A stretch of 37,217 bases of DNA from Bacillota bacterium (GTDB lineage Bacteria > Bacillota > Dethiobacteria > Dethiobacterales > Dethiobacteraceae). This document shows positions 23,709-30,513 of the stretch, in pieces. Every line of letters starts with the position of its first letter. The stretch's first letter is position 1. The position numbers were made by a program, and so were the translations under genes. Under the pieces are notes generated by a model. It saw nothing but the letters and a program-made list of their open reading frames with translations, did no database searches and was not told the origin of the DNA. The stretch spans positions 1 through 37,217 of the forward strand of contig JAAYMN010000024.1 in NCBI GenBank assembly GCA_012521345.1, read 5' to 3'.

Positions 23709-24344
23709 CTATACCCATCCCTGACAGATTTTTACACCTTCCGCCGCATTGGTGGTAAAGGCATCGGCGCCGATCTGCTCGCAGGCTTCCTTGGTAACAG
23801 GGTTGCCACCAATGATCACTTTTACGCTGTCACGCAGGCCTGCCGCTTTCAGGGCATCCACAGTATCTTTCATTGCTTCCAGGGCCAGTGTCAACACACC
23901 GCTCATACCGACAATGTCAGGATTGACTTCTTTTACCTTTGCCACAAAGTTGGCGGCGGGCTGGTCGATCCCCAGATCATACACCTTGAAGCCTGCCGCT
24001 TCCGCCATGCTCTTAAAAATATTTTTCCCGATATCATGCAAGTCGCCGGCCACTGTACCAAGGACGATTGTCCCGATGGTAGAAGAGCTTTCGCCGCCCA
24101 GGACAGGCTTCAGGACATCAATAGCATTGGTCAGCAATTCACCGGCAAAGATCAGGTCGCCGACAAAATATTCGCCCTGCTCAAACAAGTCGCCAACTAT
24201 AGTCATCCCGGCCTGGCAGGCGGCAACAGCCTTTTGCGCTTCTTCCTCTGTGGGATTTGCCGCCATAAAGTCTTTTAGCATCTGCAATACTTGTTCTTCA
24301 TCCAGTTCACCAACAGCTTTAGTTAAGGCATTATAATCCAACAT
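23709..24344 (-). CDS. Corrinoid methyl-carrier protein 1
   Basis: A 211-residue corrinoid protein of the same class, with cap domain (about 1-88) and B12 domain carrying D101-x-H103-x-x-G106 (DLHDIGK), MSGVLTLA and IIGGNPVT. It is almost the same protein as corrinoid 3 at 27694: in the B12 half I count about eleven differences over some 119 aligned residues. It lies 20 bases after the methyl-tetrahydrofolate methyltransferase gene in a two-gene operon, so it is the expected partner of that enzyme in passing methyl groups to tetrahydrofolate. AAAGGAGA precedes ATG 24344. Confidence 0.93.
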   Translation of the reverse strand: MLDYNALTKAVGELDEEQVLQMLKDFMAANPTEEEAQKAVAACQAGMTIVGDLFEQGEYFVGDLIFAGELLTNAIDVLKPVLGGESSSTIGTIVLGTVAGDLHDIGKNIFKSMAEAAGFKVYDLGIDQPAANFVAKVKEVNPDIVGMSGVLTLALEAMKDTVDALKAAGLRDSVKVIIGGNPVTKEACEQIGADAFTTNAAEGVKICQGWV

Positions 24345-24364
24345 TGTCCAGTCTCCTTTTTTCT

Positions 24365-25183
24365 TTATTTTTTTCTGTCTTCCAGTTTGGGTCCAATTTT
24401 CCCTTTGCGGTAGGCATTGGAAAAGTTGCGACAGTAGCGGTCACGGCCTAGAAGCGCTTCCGTTGCCAACAAGGTGGTCATCATATCCCTGTTCAGCGGA
24501 TCCATGATGGCGGAATCCATGCCGGCAAAAATAGCAAGGGCAAAGAAGTGACGGTTAATTTCCTTGCGCAGGGGCATGCTGAAAGAAATATTGCTCAGAC
24601 CGGATGTAACCTTAATCGTCGGGTACATGGCTTTTACCTGTTTGAGAGTCTCCACAAAATTCAGGAAGGAGCTGTTGTCTGCCGACAAAGCCATGACGAG
24701 CGGGTCAATATGGATTCTCTCCGGTGAAATATCATACTTGGCCGCTTTCTCCACAATATTTTTGGCAATCTCTACCCTGGTCTGGACATCGGAAGGGATT
24801 CCCCTGTTGTCACAGGTCAGGGCGATGACTTCCCATTCCGTCCCCTGAATCAGCGGGAAAATGACTTCGCATTTGTCCCCTTCTTCGGAAACAGAATTGA
24901 TGATGCCGGGCTTTTTGGCATATTTGAAAACCTTGGCAATCATTCTGGCATTAGGACTGTCGATGCAGAGAGGGGTATCAACCGCATCCTGGACAATATT
25001 CATCAGCCAGATCAGCGTTTCTTCTTCCACTTCAGGTGCGGTGCCGGCACAAACATCTATGTAGTGTGCACCGGCTTCAGCCTGCCTGACTGCCAGATCG
25101 CGGATGTACGCTTCATCCTTTTCGGCAATGGCTTTGCCGACCTTGGGAATGGTTCCATTTATTTTTTCCCCGATGATAATCAT
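24365..25183 (-). CDS. Methyl-tetrahydrofolate:corrinoid methyltransferase (MtgA/MtvA/AcsE-like)
   Basis: A 272-residue pterin-binding TIM-barrel protein, the usual length of AcsE/MtgA-type enzymes. It begins with IIIGEKINGTI, and has HYIDVCAGTAPEVEEET, PLCIDSPNARM, GIINSVSEEGDK and TSGLSNISFSMP, which match the pterin-binding family (Asp and Asn residues that hold the pterin). In O- and N-demethylase systems this methyltransferase II moves the methyl group from the corrinoid protein to tetrahydrofolate. It is the only such enzyme among three corrinoid proteins, so it may be shared. Its own promoter is at 25371; AAAGGAGGG precedes ATG 25183. In 25184-25370 I see only a leader with the palindrome ATACATGTAT. 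Confidence 0.9.
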   Translation of the reverse strand: MIIIGEKINGTIPKVGKAIAEKDEAYIRDLAVRQAEAGAHYIDVCAGTAPEVEEETLIWLMNIVQDAVDTPLCIDSPNARMIAKVFKYAKKPGIINSVSEEGDKCEVIFPLIQGTEWEVIALTCDNRGIPSDVQTRVEIAKNIVEKAAKYDISPERIHIDPLVMALSADNSSFLNFVETLKQVKAMYPTIKVTSGLSNISFSMPLRKEINRHFFALAIFAGMDSAIMDPLNRDMMTTLLATEALLGRDRYCRNFSNAYRKGKIGPKLEDRKK

Positions 25184-25370
25184 AAATGACCCTCCTTTGC
25201 TTCCTTCGGGTCCATCGCCGCTCTCTCCGCAGGCATAATCTCCCTGATTTCTAATTCAGGTGCTTTGTCCTTTCGTATAAAAGTTTTTCCGATTTCAGAG
25301 ACATCATGCAACTCATTTTTGTAAATATACGGCAAATGGCCTTGGCTATACATGTATTACTCTTAACTTC

Positions 25371-25399
25371 AATATACCATTCATACACTGAGCTGTCAA
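25371..25399 (-). promoter_or_regulatory. Promoter of the methyltransferase II/corrinoid-1 operon
   Basis: On the minus strand: consensus TTGACA, 17-base spacer, TATATT, the same hexamers as the corrinoid-2 promoter. The -35 overlaps the larE stop codon (the TGA is part of TTGACA). A TATACC half-site is present at 25373, but its second arm is degraded. Confidence 0.72.
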
Positions 25400-26205
25400 T
25401 CAACACCTTTTGTGCAAACTTCATTCATACTGCCGGTCCGATAGCCCTGCAAATCCACGGTGACATAAGTAAAGCCAAGCGCTTTCAGGCGGTCGGTGAT
25501 TTGCTCTTTTTGCCCCAGGACAACGGGTAAATCTTCCGGCAGCACTTCAATGCGGGCCAATTGCTGATGCTGCCTGACACGCACTTGTTCGATGCCAAGT
25601 GTGCGCAGGTATGCTTCCGCCGCACCAACCCTGGCCAGTTTTTCCGCCGTAATGCGTTCCCCGTAAGGAATGCGGGTCGCCAGGCAGGCTGAGGAAGGCT
25701 TGTTCCAGGTAAGCAGGCCGTACTTTTGCGACAGAGAACGGATCTCCTCTTTCGTCAGCCCCGCTTCCTGCAAGGGGCTTCTGACACCCAGTTCCTTTGC
25801 CGCCCGGGCTCCGGGCCGGAAATCGCCCGCATCATCCACATTGGCACCGTCAAAAACACAGTCAAAGCCATGCTCCCGGGCAATTTGCCACATCTTCTCC
25901 ATTATTTCCCGTTTGCAATAGTAGCAGCGGTCCGGCGGGTTGCTGCAATACAGCTCATTTTCCAGTTCATTTGTCCTGATGCAGGTGTGCGGAAAGCCAT
26001 ACCGTGCGGCAATATTTTTCGCTGCCTGCAGTTCATTTTCAGGGAGGGCGGGTGAAGCGGCTGTGACCATTAATACTTTATTCCCCAAAACATCATGGGC
26101 CACTTTTGCCAGGTAGGTGCTGTCCACACCGCCGGAGAAGGCAATAACAGCGCCGTCACAGCCGGCAAGCAGCTCACGCAGCCTGGCCTCCTTTTTTTCC
26201 GCCAT
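25396..26205 (-). CDS. larE: LarE-like ATP-dependent sulfur transferase
   Basis: A 269-residue PP-loop protein with FSGGVDST (23-30), PPDRCYYCKRE (Cys94, Cys97) and SSACLATRIPYG (Cys174), the LarE pattern. In LarE the cysteine in the last motif gives up its sulfur to build the nickel-pincer cofactor of lactate racemase and related enzymes. LarA, LarB and LarC are absent from the window, so the gene is isolated from its pathway or serves another sulfur-transfer step. It is separated from the methyltransferase genes on its left by a promoter and on its right by a terminator, so it is its own unit. AAAGGGGGA precedes ATG 26205. Confidence 0.82.
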   Translation of the reverse strand: MAEKKEARLRELLAGCDGAVIAFSGGVDSTYLAKVAHDVLGNKVLMVTAASPALPENELQAAKNIAARYGFPHTCIRTNELENELYCSNPPDRCYYCKREIMEKMWQIAREHGFDCVFDGANVDDAGDFRPGARAAKELGVRSPLQEAGLTKEEIRSLSQKYGLLTWNKPSSACLATRIPYGERITAEKLARVGAAEAYLRTLGIEQVRVRQHQQLARIEVLPEDLPVVLGQKEQITDRLKALGFTYVTVDLQGYRTGSMNEVCTKGVD

Positions 26206-26300
26206 TTTATCCCCCTTTCTTGCTTTTGCTGCCGTAGGACAGGTTATAACAATTCTCGCTCGAATCGGCTCCTTCCTCCTTAGGGACGGAAAAAGAACAC

Positions 26301-26336
26301 AACGGCAGGTCCGGCTGCGGAAGCCGTCCTGCCGTT
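26301..26336 (-). terminator. Terminator of the corrinoid-3/URO-D B operon
   Basis: AACGGCAGG and CCTGCCGTT pair (9 bp), with an inner CGGCT/AGCCG stem, followed on the minus strand by GTGTTCTTTTT. It is 40 bases after the 48-codon gene and before larE. Confidence 0.8.
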
Positions 26337-26375
26337 ATGTATTTCTGTGATTTTATCCCATGCCAAAAAGCAGAG

Positions 26376-26522
26376 CTAGATCAGCAGAAACATGACAAAG
26401 CCGAACATCATTTCTTCATACGTCTGCATTCTGGAGGACATCGCCTTCTCTTCACGTTCGCTGATTTCAGGGTGCTCCGCCATGTATTGTTCCCATGTCT
26501 TGTAGTATTTGGATTCAATCAC
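26376..26522 (-). CDS. 48-residue protein after URO-D B, unknown function
   Basis: A short gene with a strong ribosome binding site (AAAAGGAGGG) seven bases before GTG 26522, itself starting 15 bases after the URO-D B stop. The product starts MIESKYYKTWEQYMAEHPEI, continues with an acidic, charged helix, and ends in a hydrophobic run (MMFGFVMFLLI). I do not recognise it. The spacing and signal suggest it is translated with the corrinoid-3/URO-D B operon, before the terminator at 26301. The hydrophobic C-terminus could bind the membrane or a partner protein. It is one of two tiny genes that follow URO-D genes at this locus. Confidence 0.65.
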   Translation of the reverse strand: MIESKYYKTWEQYMAEHPEISEREEKAMSSRMQTYEEMMFGFVMFLLI

Positions 26523-26536
26523 CGCAGACCCTCCTT

Positions 26537-27694
26537 TTAGTAATTGGCATTCTGCGCCACATATTCCAATACGGCTTTCAGGTTTTCGGGCTTGGCAGTG
26601 TCAAATGTCAGTGGGGCCTTGTCAAAGTTAAAGAAGTATCTGCCGCCGGGAGCCAGAATGTCCAGTATTTCCTTGGCCTTGTCGACACACTGCTCCACGG
26701 TTCCTGTCTTTAGCATGGTAACAGGATAGAAACCGGTAATTATGTGTTTTTTACCGACTTTTTCCTTGGCCAGTTTCGGATCACCAAGCTCAAACCACAT
26801 AATTGTGTTTTCGGGCAAATCATTCAGGTGGTCAAGATAACGCATCATATCCTGTTCAACAAACAAAAGCACATGCAGGCCCGCTTTGACAAAGTTTTCT
26901 ACCATTTCCTTAAATGTAGGATAGTAGAAGCGCTCAAAATCGGCTGTTCTCATAAACGGCCCCATATGCATCGGTATAAACACGGCAGTATTGGGAGGCG
27001 TGGGCCCTGCGGGCAGACCCATCTTTGTCATAAGCGGTGCCGCTGCTTTGACCGCAGCTTCCACTTTTTCCGGAATTCTGCGGATATCTAGCATGATGTT
27101 TCTAAAGCCGCGCAGTTGGTCAGCCACAAAATCGAAAGGAGCGGAAGGCGCCGCTGAAAACAGGTTGACATTGGCAAGACCGTATTTTGCACTTAACTTG
27201 GCGGTTACCGCACCAATATTGCCAAACTCGTCATTAAATATTTTGAAGGCTTTGGCAAGTACGATTGACCGGGTTACCGGGTCCGTGTTCAAGTTGGTAT
27301 AGATCCTCGGCAGCACCTTTTCCATGATGCAATCGTACGGTGATTCAATAAATTCATCGTACTCTTCTTCAAGAAGCCCAACTACTTCCGGGTGCTGCAT
27401 GAAGCCGTTGGAACCCTGCACCCAGTTTCTTGCGCCGAGGGTTTTGTAAAGTGCCGGAAAACGTAAATAGTTCATGGGGAAAAGATCCACATAAAAATCC
27501 CGGCAGATTACATCGCTGATCTTTTCAAAATTCTCCATATGCCAAAACGCTTCGAACAAGCTGTTGCCGGTATATTCAACAGCATACTCATAGGTAATGG
27601 TAGGACAGACCGGGACCCTCTTGGGTATGCGTCCCGCCAAAACATCAACCAGCATTTGCGTTCTTTCTTCAGCTAATGCTTTTACGTCACTCAT
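26537..27694 (-). CDS. URO-D superfamily methyltransferase (B)
   Basis: A 385-residue protein of the URO-D/MtaA superfamily. It has the N-terminal GRIPKRVPVCPTITYEYA, VFIPMHMGPFMRTADFERFYYP in the middle and a C-terminal APGGRYFFNFDKAPL. Where MtaA-type thiol methyltransferases have the zinc motif HxCG, it has LHVLLFVEQDM, with no Cys. ATG 27694 overlaps the corrinoid-3 stop as TAATG, so the two are translated together and should work as a pair: I infer a methyltransferase I that demethylates a substrate and methylates corrinoid 3. The substrate, such as a methoxylated aromatic or methylated amine, cannot be read. The 48-codon gene follows. Confidence 0.78.
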   Translation of the reverse strand: MSDVKALAEERTQMLVDVLAGRIPKRVPVCPTITYEYAVEYTGNSLFEAFWHMENFEKISDVICRDFYVDLFPMNYLRFPALYKTLGARNWVQGSNGFMQHPEVVGLLEEEYDEFIESPYDCIMEKVLPRIYTNLNTDPVTRSIVLAKAFKIFNDEFGNIGAVTAKLSAKYGLANVNLFSAAPSAPFDFVADQLRGFRNIMLDIRRIPEKVEAAVKAAAPLMTKMGLPAGPTPPNTAVFIPMHMGPFMRTADFERFYYPTFKEMVENFVKAGLHVLLFVEQDMMRYLDHLNDLPENTIMWFELGDPKLAKEKVGKKHIITGFYPVTMLKTGTVEQCVDKAKEILDILAPGGRYFFNFDKAPLTFDTAKPENLKAVLEYVAQNANY

Positions 27695-28332
27695 TATTTC
27701 ACCCACCCTTGACAAATTTTAACGCCTTCAGCCGCATTGGTTGTAAAGGCATCGGCACCTATTTGCTCACATGCTTCCTTGGTTACAGGATTCCCGCCGA
27801 TGATAATTTTAATACTATCACGCAGACCTGCTTCTTTCAGCGCATCCACAGTATCTTTCATTGCTTCCAAAGCCAGCGTCAAGACACCACTCATTCCCAC
27901 AATCTCAGGCTTTACTTCCCTTACTTTATTTACGAAATTGGCGGGCGGCTGGTCAATGCCAAGGTCAAATACTTCAAAACCGGCAGCCTCTGCCATACTC
28001 TTAAAGATATTTTTACCAATGTCATGCAAGTCACCGGCCACTGTTCCCAGAACAATTTTGCCTATTTTTTTTGAACTGGCACTGCCTAGGACCGGTTTTA
28101 AAATCTCAATGGCGTTGGTAAGCAATTCCCCGGCAAAAATCAGGTCGCCGACAAAATACTCTTCTTTTTCAAACAAGTCCCCCACAATGGCCATACCGCT
28201 CTGGCAGGCCGCCACGGCCTGCTGAGCCTCTTCCTGAGACGGATTGGTGGCAACAAATTCGCGCAGCATTGCCAATACTTTCTCTTCATCCAGCTCGCCA
28301 ACTGCCTGTTTCAATTGTTCCGCATTAAACAT
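27694..28332 (-). CDS. Corrinoid methyl-carrier protein 3
   Basis: A 212-residue corrinoid protein nearly identical to corrinoid 1. Cap domain, then D101-x-H103-x-x-G106 (DLHDIGK), MSGVLTLA, IIGGNPVT and the shared ending AEGVKICQGWV. His103 is the expected cobalt ligand. I start at ATG 28332, seven bases after GGGAGG, which also aligns it with corrinoid 1; ATG 28338 is too close to that site. It heads an operon with URO-D B, to which it is coupled by TAATG, and a 48-codon gene. The promoter at 28419 has a perfect palindrome on its -10. Confidence 0.93.
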   Translation of the reverse strand: MFNAEQLKQAVGELDEEKVLAMLREFVATNPSQEEAQQAVAACQSGMAIVGDLFEKEEYFVGDLIFAGELLTNAIEILKPVLGSASSKKIGKIVLGTVAGDLHDIGKNIFKSMAEAAGFEVFDLGIDQPPANFVNKVREVKPEIVGMSGVLTLALEAMKDTVDALKEAGLRDSIKIIIGGNPVTKEACEQIGADAFTTNAAEGVKICQGWVK

Positions 28333-28409
28333 TTGCATACCTCCCTTTTTGGGTATGAATTATGCAAGGCTGCGGCAGCAGGCAGTAAAGCCCCCCGCCG
28401 CAATCATTG

Positions 28410-28447
28410 TATACTAAAAGTATATCATTATCTGATTATTGTGTAAA
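28410..28447 (-). promoter_or_regulatory. Promoter of the corrinoid-3 operon with a palindromic operator
   Basis: On the minus strand: TTTACA, 17-base spacer, TATACT. The perfect 15-bp inverted repeat TATACT-AAA-AGTATA (28410-28424) covers the -10 and the start-site region. The arms resemble those of the corrinoid-2 promoter (TATACC/GGTATA), which suggests a common or related regulator. Confidence 0.72.
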
Positions 28448-28540
28448 TATTAGGGTAGCGAGAAAATCTTTTCTTTTAGAGTATAATTCTGATTCCGCGG
28501 GCGCTTGCTCCCGCGCTGCCGCGCCCTCTACGCTGCTGCC

Positions 28541-28565
28541 AAAAAGGAGGCCGCTGCAGCCTCCT
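28541..28565 (-). terminator. Terminator after the 37-codon gene
   Basis: AGGAGGC and GCCTCCT pair around 7 bases, followed on the minus strand by TTTT. It is 5 bases after the 37-codon gene and ends the URO-D A unit. Confidence 0.75.
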
Positions 28566-28570
28566 GTCAA

Positions 28571-28684
28571 TTACATGAATGACTTGATAAGTATTTTTAC
28601 GGCTTTCTCTACCTCTTCAGGGGTCTTTGCCCCGAGCACTTCCTTGGCAATTTTTTCTAAAACTTCGCGATTATTGTTTTCCAC
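28571..28684 (-). CDS. 37-residue protein after URO-D A, unknown function
   Basis: A tiny gene with a strong site (AAGGAGGTG) nine bases before GTG 28684, starting 14 bases after the URO-D A stop. The product is a charged, amphipathic helix: MENNNREVLEKIAKEVLGAK, then TPEEVEKAVKILIKSFM. The pattern of acidic, basic and aliphatic residues looks like a real folded helix-turn-helix rather than noise. I do not recognise a family. It is followed at once by a terminator, so it is the last gene of a two-gene unit with URO-D A. It may be a structural or regulatory subunit of the methyltransferase. Confidence 0.65.
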   Translation of the reverse strand: MENNNREVLEKIAKEVLGAKTPEEVEKAVKILIKSFM

Positions 28685-28698
28685 CAGCCTGCACCTCC

Positions 28699-29868
28699 TT
28701 ACCTGTAAACCCCGTACTCATGGACAAATTCATTGACGGCTTTCAGGTTTTCCGGATTACCGTCTGTGGCATGAATCATGGACTTGTTGGTGCCGAAAAT
28801 GTAACCTCCTCCCGGAGCAAGGTCGTCAATTAATCCTTTGACAATATCCAGGCATTCTTCCTTGCTGGCATAATACAGCGCCTGGGTAGAAAGGCCGCCC
28901 TGAATCGCCATTCTGTCTCCCAGTTTCTTTTTTACCACCCGGATGTCGTCATCTTCAAAGACACCTACAATTTTATTTTTCGGCAATTCCTGCAGGAAGT
29001 CAAAGAGGTGCTCATACTTGCGTTCAAAAGCGCACTTGACTATATGCCCCCTCTCCACCAGCGCATCTACCAGCGCCTTGTAAGAAGGCCAGTACACTTT
29101 TTCAAAATCCCGCGGATTAAGGAAGGTCGGCAAGTGCATGGGAATGAGCAGCGTCTTGCCTGCCTCAGGCTTAATATTGGCCACGCCGTCCAAAGCATAC
29201 TGGACGAGAGCCATTCCCGCCTCGCGCACCGCCTCGGGACGGCGTTTGATATCCTGCATGATACCGCTGAAGTCGCGCAGGTAATCCAGGATAAAATCAA
29301 CCGGAGCCAAAAGCAGGCCATTGACCGCATTAAACAAGCCGAATTCCTTCTCCGCAATATCATTATGAATTTTCATCTGCCTGGCTATCCGGTCACGGAC
29401 TGCAAACACTTTTAATATGCCCTCGTATTTTGTCCTGAAGTCTACATCAGGAGCAAACAGGGCATACCTTCTGGGCAGAATATACTCAAGCATGTAGCCG
29501 TATGGGTCTTTAATCAGTTCCGGATATTCATCCGGCTGCATGACATTGACTGCCCCCGGCCTGGTCTGGTGCAGCCCCTCCTGGTTAAAAGTAAACGTGC
29601 CGCCCCCCAGGATCTCATATAGATCCGGATGGTGGGCGACTGCCGGTCCGATATCCACCACATCCCAATAAAAATCCGTATAAATGGCACGAGTCACTTC
29701 TGCCAGTATTTCCTCACTGTTAAGCCCGTCCAAAGGTTTATAGCCCTTGTAATAATAAGCCCAGGTTGAACACGCACTCAAAACAGGCACACGTTTGGGT
29801 TGACGGTTGTTAATGACATCATCCATGATTTGCATTCTTTCCAGACGCGCCTGTTCAAGACTGCTCAT
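28699..29868 (-). CDS. URO-D superfamily methyltransferase (A)
   Basis: A 389-residue URO-D/MtaA superfamily protein, of the same size and layout as B but only distantly similar. It has RQPKRVPVLSACSTWAYYYK at the N-terminus, TLLIPMHLPTFLNPRDFEKV in the middle and APGGGYIFGTNKSM near the end. The zinc-motif region reads GHIVKCAFERKYEHLFD, without HxCG. I infer a methyltransferase I for a different substrate from B. No corrinoid protein is in its own unit, so it may use corrinoid 1 or 3. ATG 29868 lies eight bases after AAAGGAG; GTG 29877 is an alternative without proper spacing. No clear promoter was found in 29869-30050. Confidence 0.77.
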   Translation of the reverse strand: MSSLEQARLERMQIMDDVINNRQPKRVPVLSACSTWAYYYKGYKPLDGLNSEEILAEVTRAIYTDFYWDVVDIGPAVAHHPDLYEILGGGTFTFNQEGLHQTRPGAVNVMQPDEYPELIKDPYGYMLEYILPRRYALFAPDVDFRTKYEGILKVFAVRDRIARQMKIHNDIAEKEFGLFNAVNGLLLAPVDFILDYLRDFSGIMQDIKRRPEAVREAGMALVQYALDGVANIKPEAGKTLLIPMHLPTFLNPRDFEKVYWPSYKALVDALVERGHIVKCAFERKYEHLFDFLQELPKNKIVGVFEDDDIRVVKKKLGDRMAIQGGLSTQALYYASKEECLDIVKGLIDDLAPGGGYIFGTNKSMIHATDGNPENLKAVNEFVHEYGVYR

Positions 29869-30052
29869 TTTACTCACTCCTTTCAGGTAATTGCAACTGG
29901 TGCAAAAAATGATAAAGCGGTAGGGACAGCTGCCGGCCGCACTGCAGGCCGGACTTGCCTGCCGCCCAAAATGTTAAAGACAGTTTCGCTTCAAGGCCGG
30001 ACAAATCCTTTCTTTCTTGCGAAAAAGAATTTCTGCCGACAGGCATTCTTCC

Positions 30053-30083
30053 GCATAGCAACCCATGTCATTGTTGCATACTA
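30053..30083 (+). promoter_or_regulatory. Sigma-G-like promoter of the SspH gene
   Basis: GCATA and CATACTA match the forespore sigma-G consensus (GHATR and CATNHTA), with a 19-base spacer against the usual 18. It ends 18 bases before the start codon of a spore protein gene, which supports the call. Confidence 0.6.
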
Positions 30084-30101
30084 GCTTTGAGGAGGGATTC
30101 A

Positions 30102-30323
30102 ATGGACAGGCAAACAGCAGAACAAATAATGAGAGCCCCGGAGAAAATCGAAGTCCAGTATCAGGATGTCCCCGTCTGGATTGAAAGTGTATCTGAAACA
30201 AGCGCGGAAGTTTCTGTCATCGGAACGAAACGCAGGATGAGAGTGCCTCTCTCCGAGCTGGAATATACCGGCCGGCCTGTGGAAGCGGAAAATATCTACG
30301 GCATGCAGGTCGAACCTGAATGA
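30102..30323 (+). CDS. sspH: Small acid-soluble spore protein, H type
   Basis: A 73-residue protein of the SspH family. It begins MDRQTAEQIMRAPEKIEVQY, then VPVWIESVSE, and has MRVPLSELEY near the end, matching the family's RAxEIxxSP..V.V.Y.GxPVxI....VPVxxLEE pattern. It is slightly longer than the Bacillus protein. Minor SASPs are made in the forespore and bound in the spore core. ATG 30102 has GAGGAGGG just upstream, and a sigma-G-like promoter precedes it. A terminator follows, so it is a single-gene unit. It is the firmest evidence that the organism forms spores. Confidence 0.85.
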   Translation: MDRQTAEQIMRAPEKIEVQYQDVPVWIESVSETSAEVSVIGTKRRMRVPLSELEYTGRPVEAENIYGMQVEPE

Positions 30324-30343
30324 CTGTTACCAGCCGGAGACAC

Positions 30344-30374
30344 AGCCCCCGCCATACGGCGGGGGCTGCTGTTC
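30344..30374 (+). terminator. Terminator after sspH
   Basis: AGCCCCCGCC and GGCGGGGGCT form a perfect 10-bp stem with an ATAC loop, followed by GCTGTTCT. It is strong in stem and weak in T tract. Confidence 0.75.
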
Positions 30375-30442
30375 TATACGGGGATGTGCCCGCAGCGGCA
30401 CAGCCGCACAAGGACAATCCCCGGCTTTTTTCAGGTTGCAAC

Positions 30443-30472
30443 TTTACTTTCCAAGGCAATTATTGATATAAT
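30443..30472 (+). promoter_or_regulatory. Promoter of the TetR gene
   Basis: TTTACT, an 18-base spacer and a perfect TATAAT, 41 bases before ATG 30514. Confidence 0.6.
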
Positions 30473-30513
30473 GAATACCTGTAAAGGATTATTAATAATT
30501 AATGGAGTAAAAA

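Noticed and set aside
28339-28409. Possible cobalamin riboswitch before corrinoid 3
   Set aside because: GC-rich leader, but no GCCACTG-type B12 box or matching helices were found here, nor before the other corrinoid genes.
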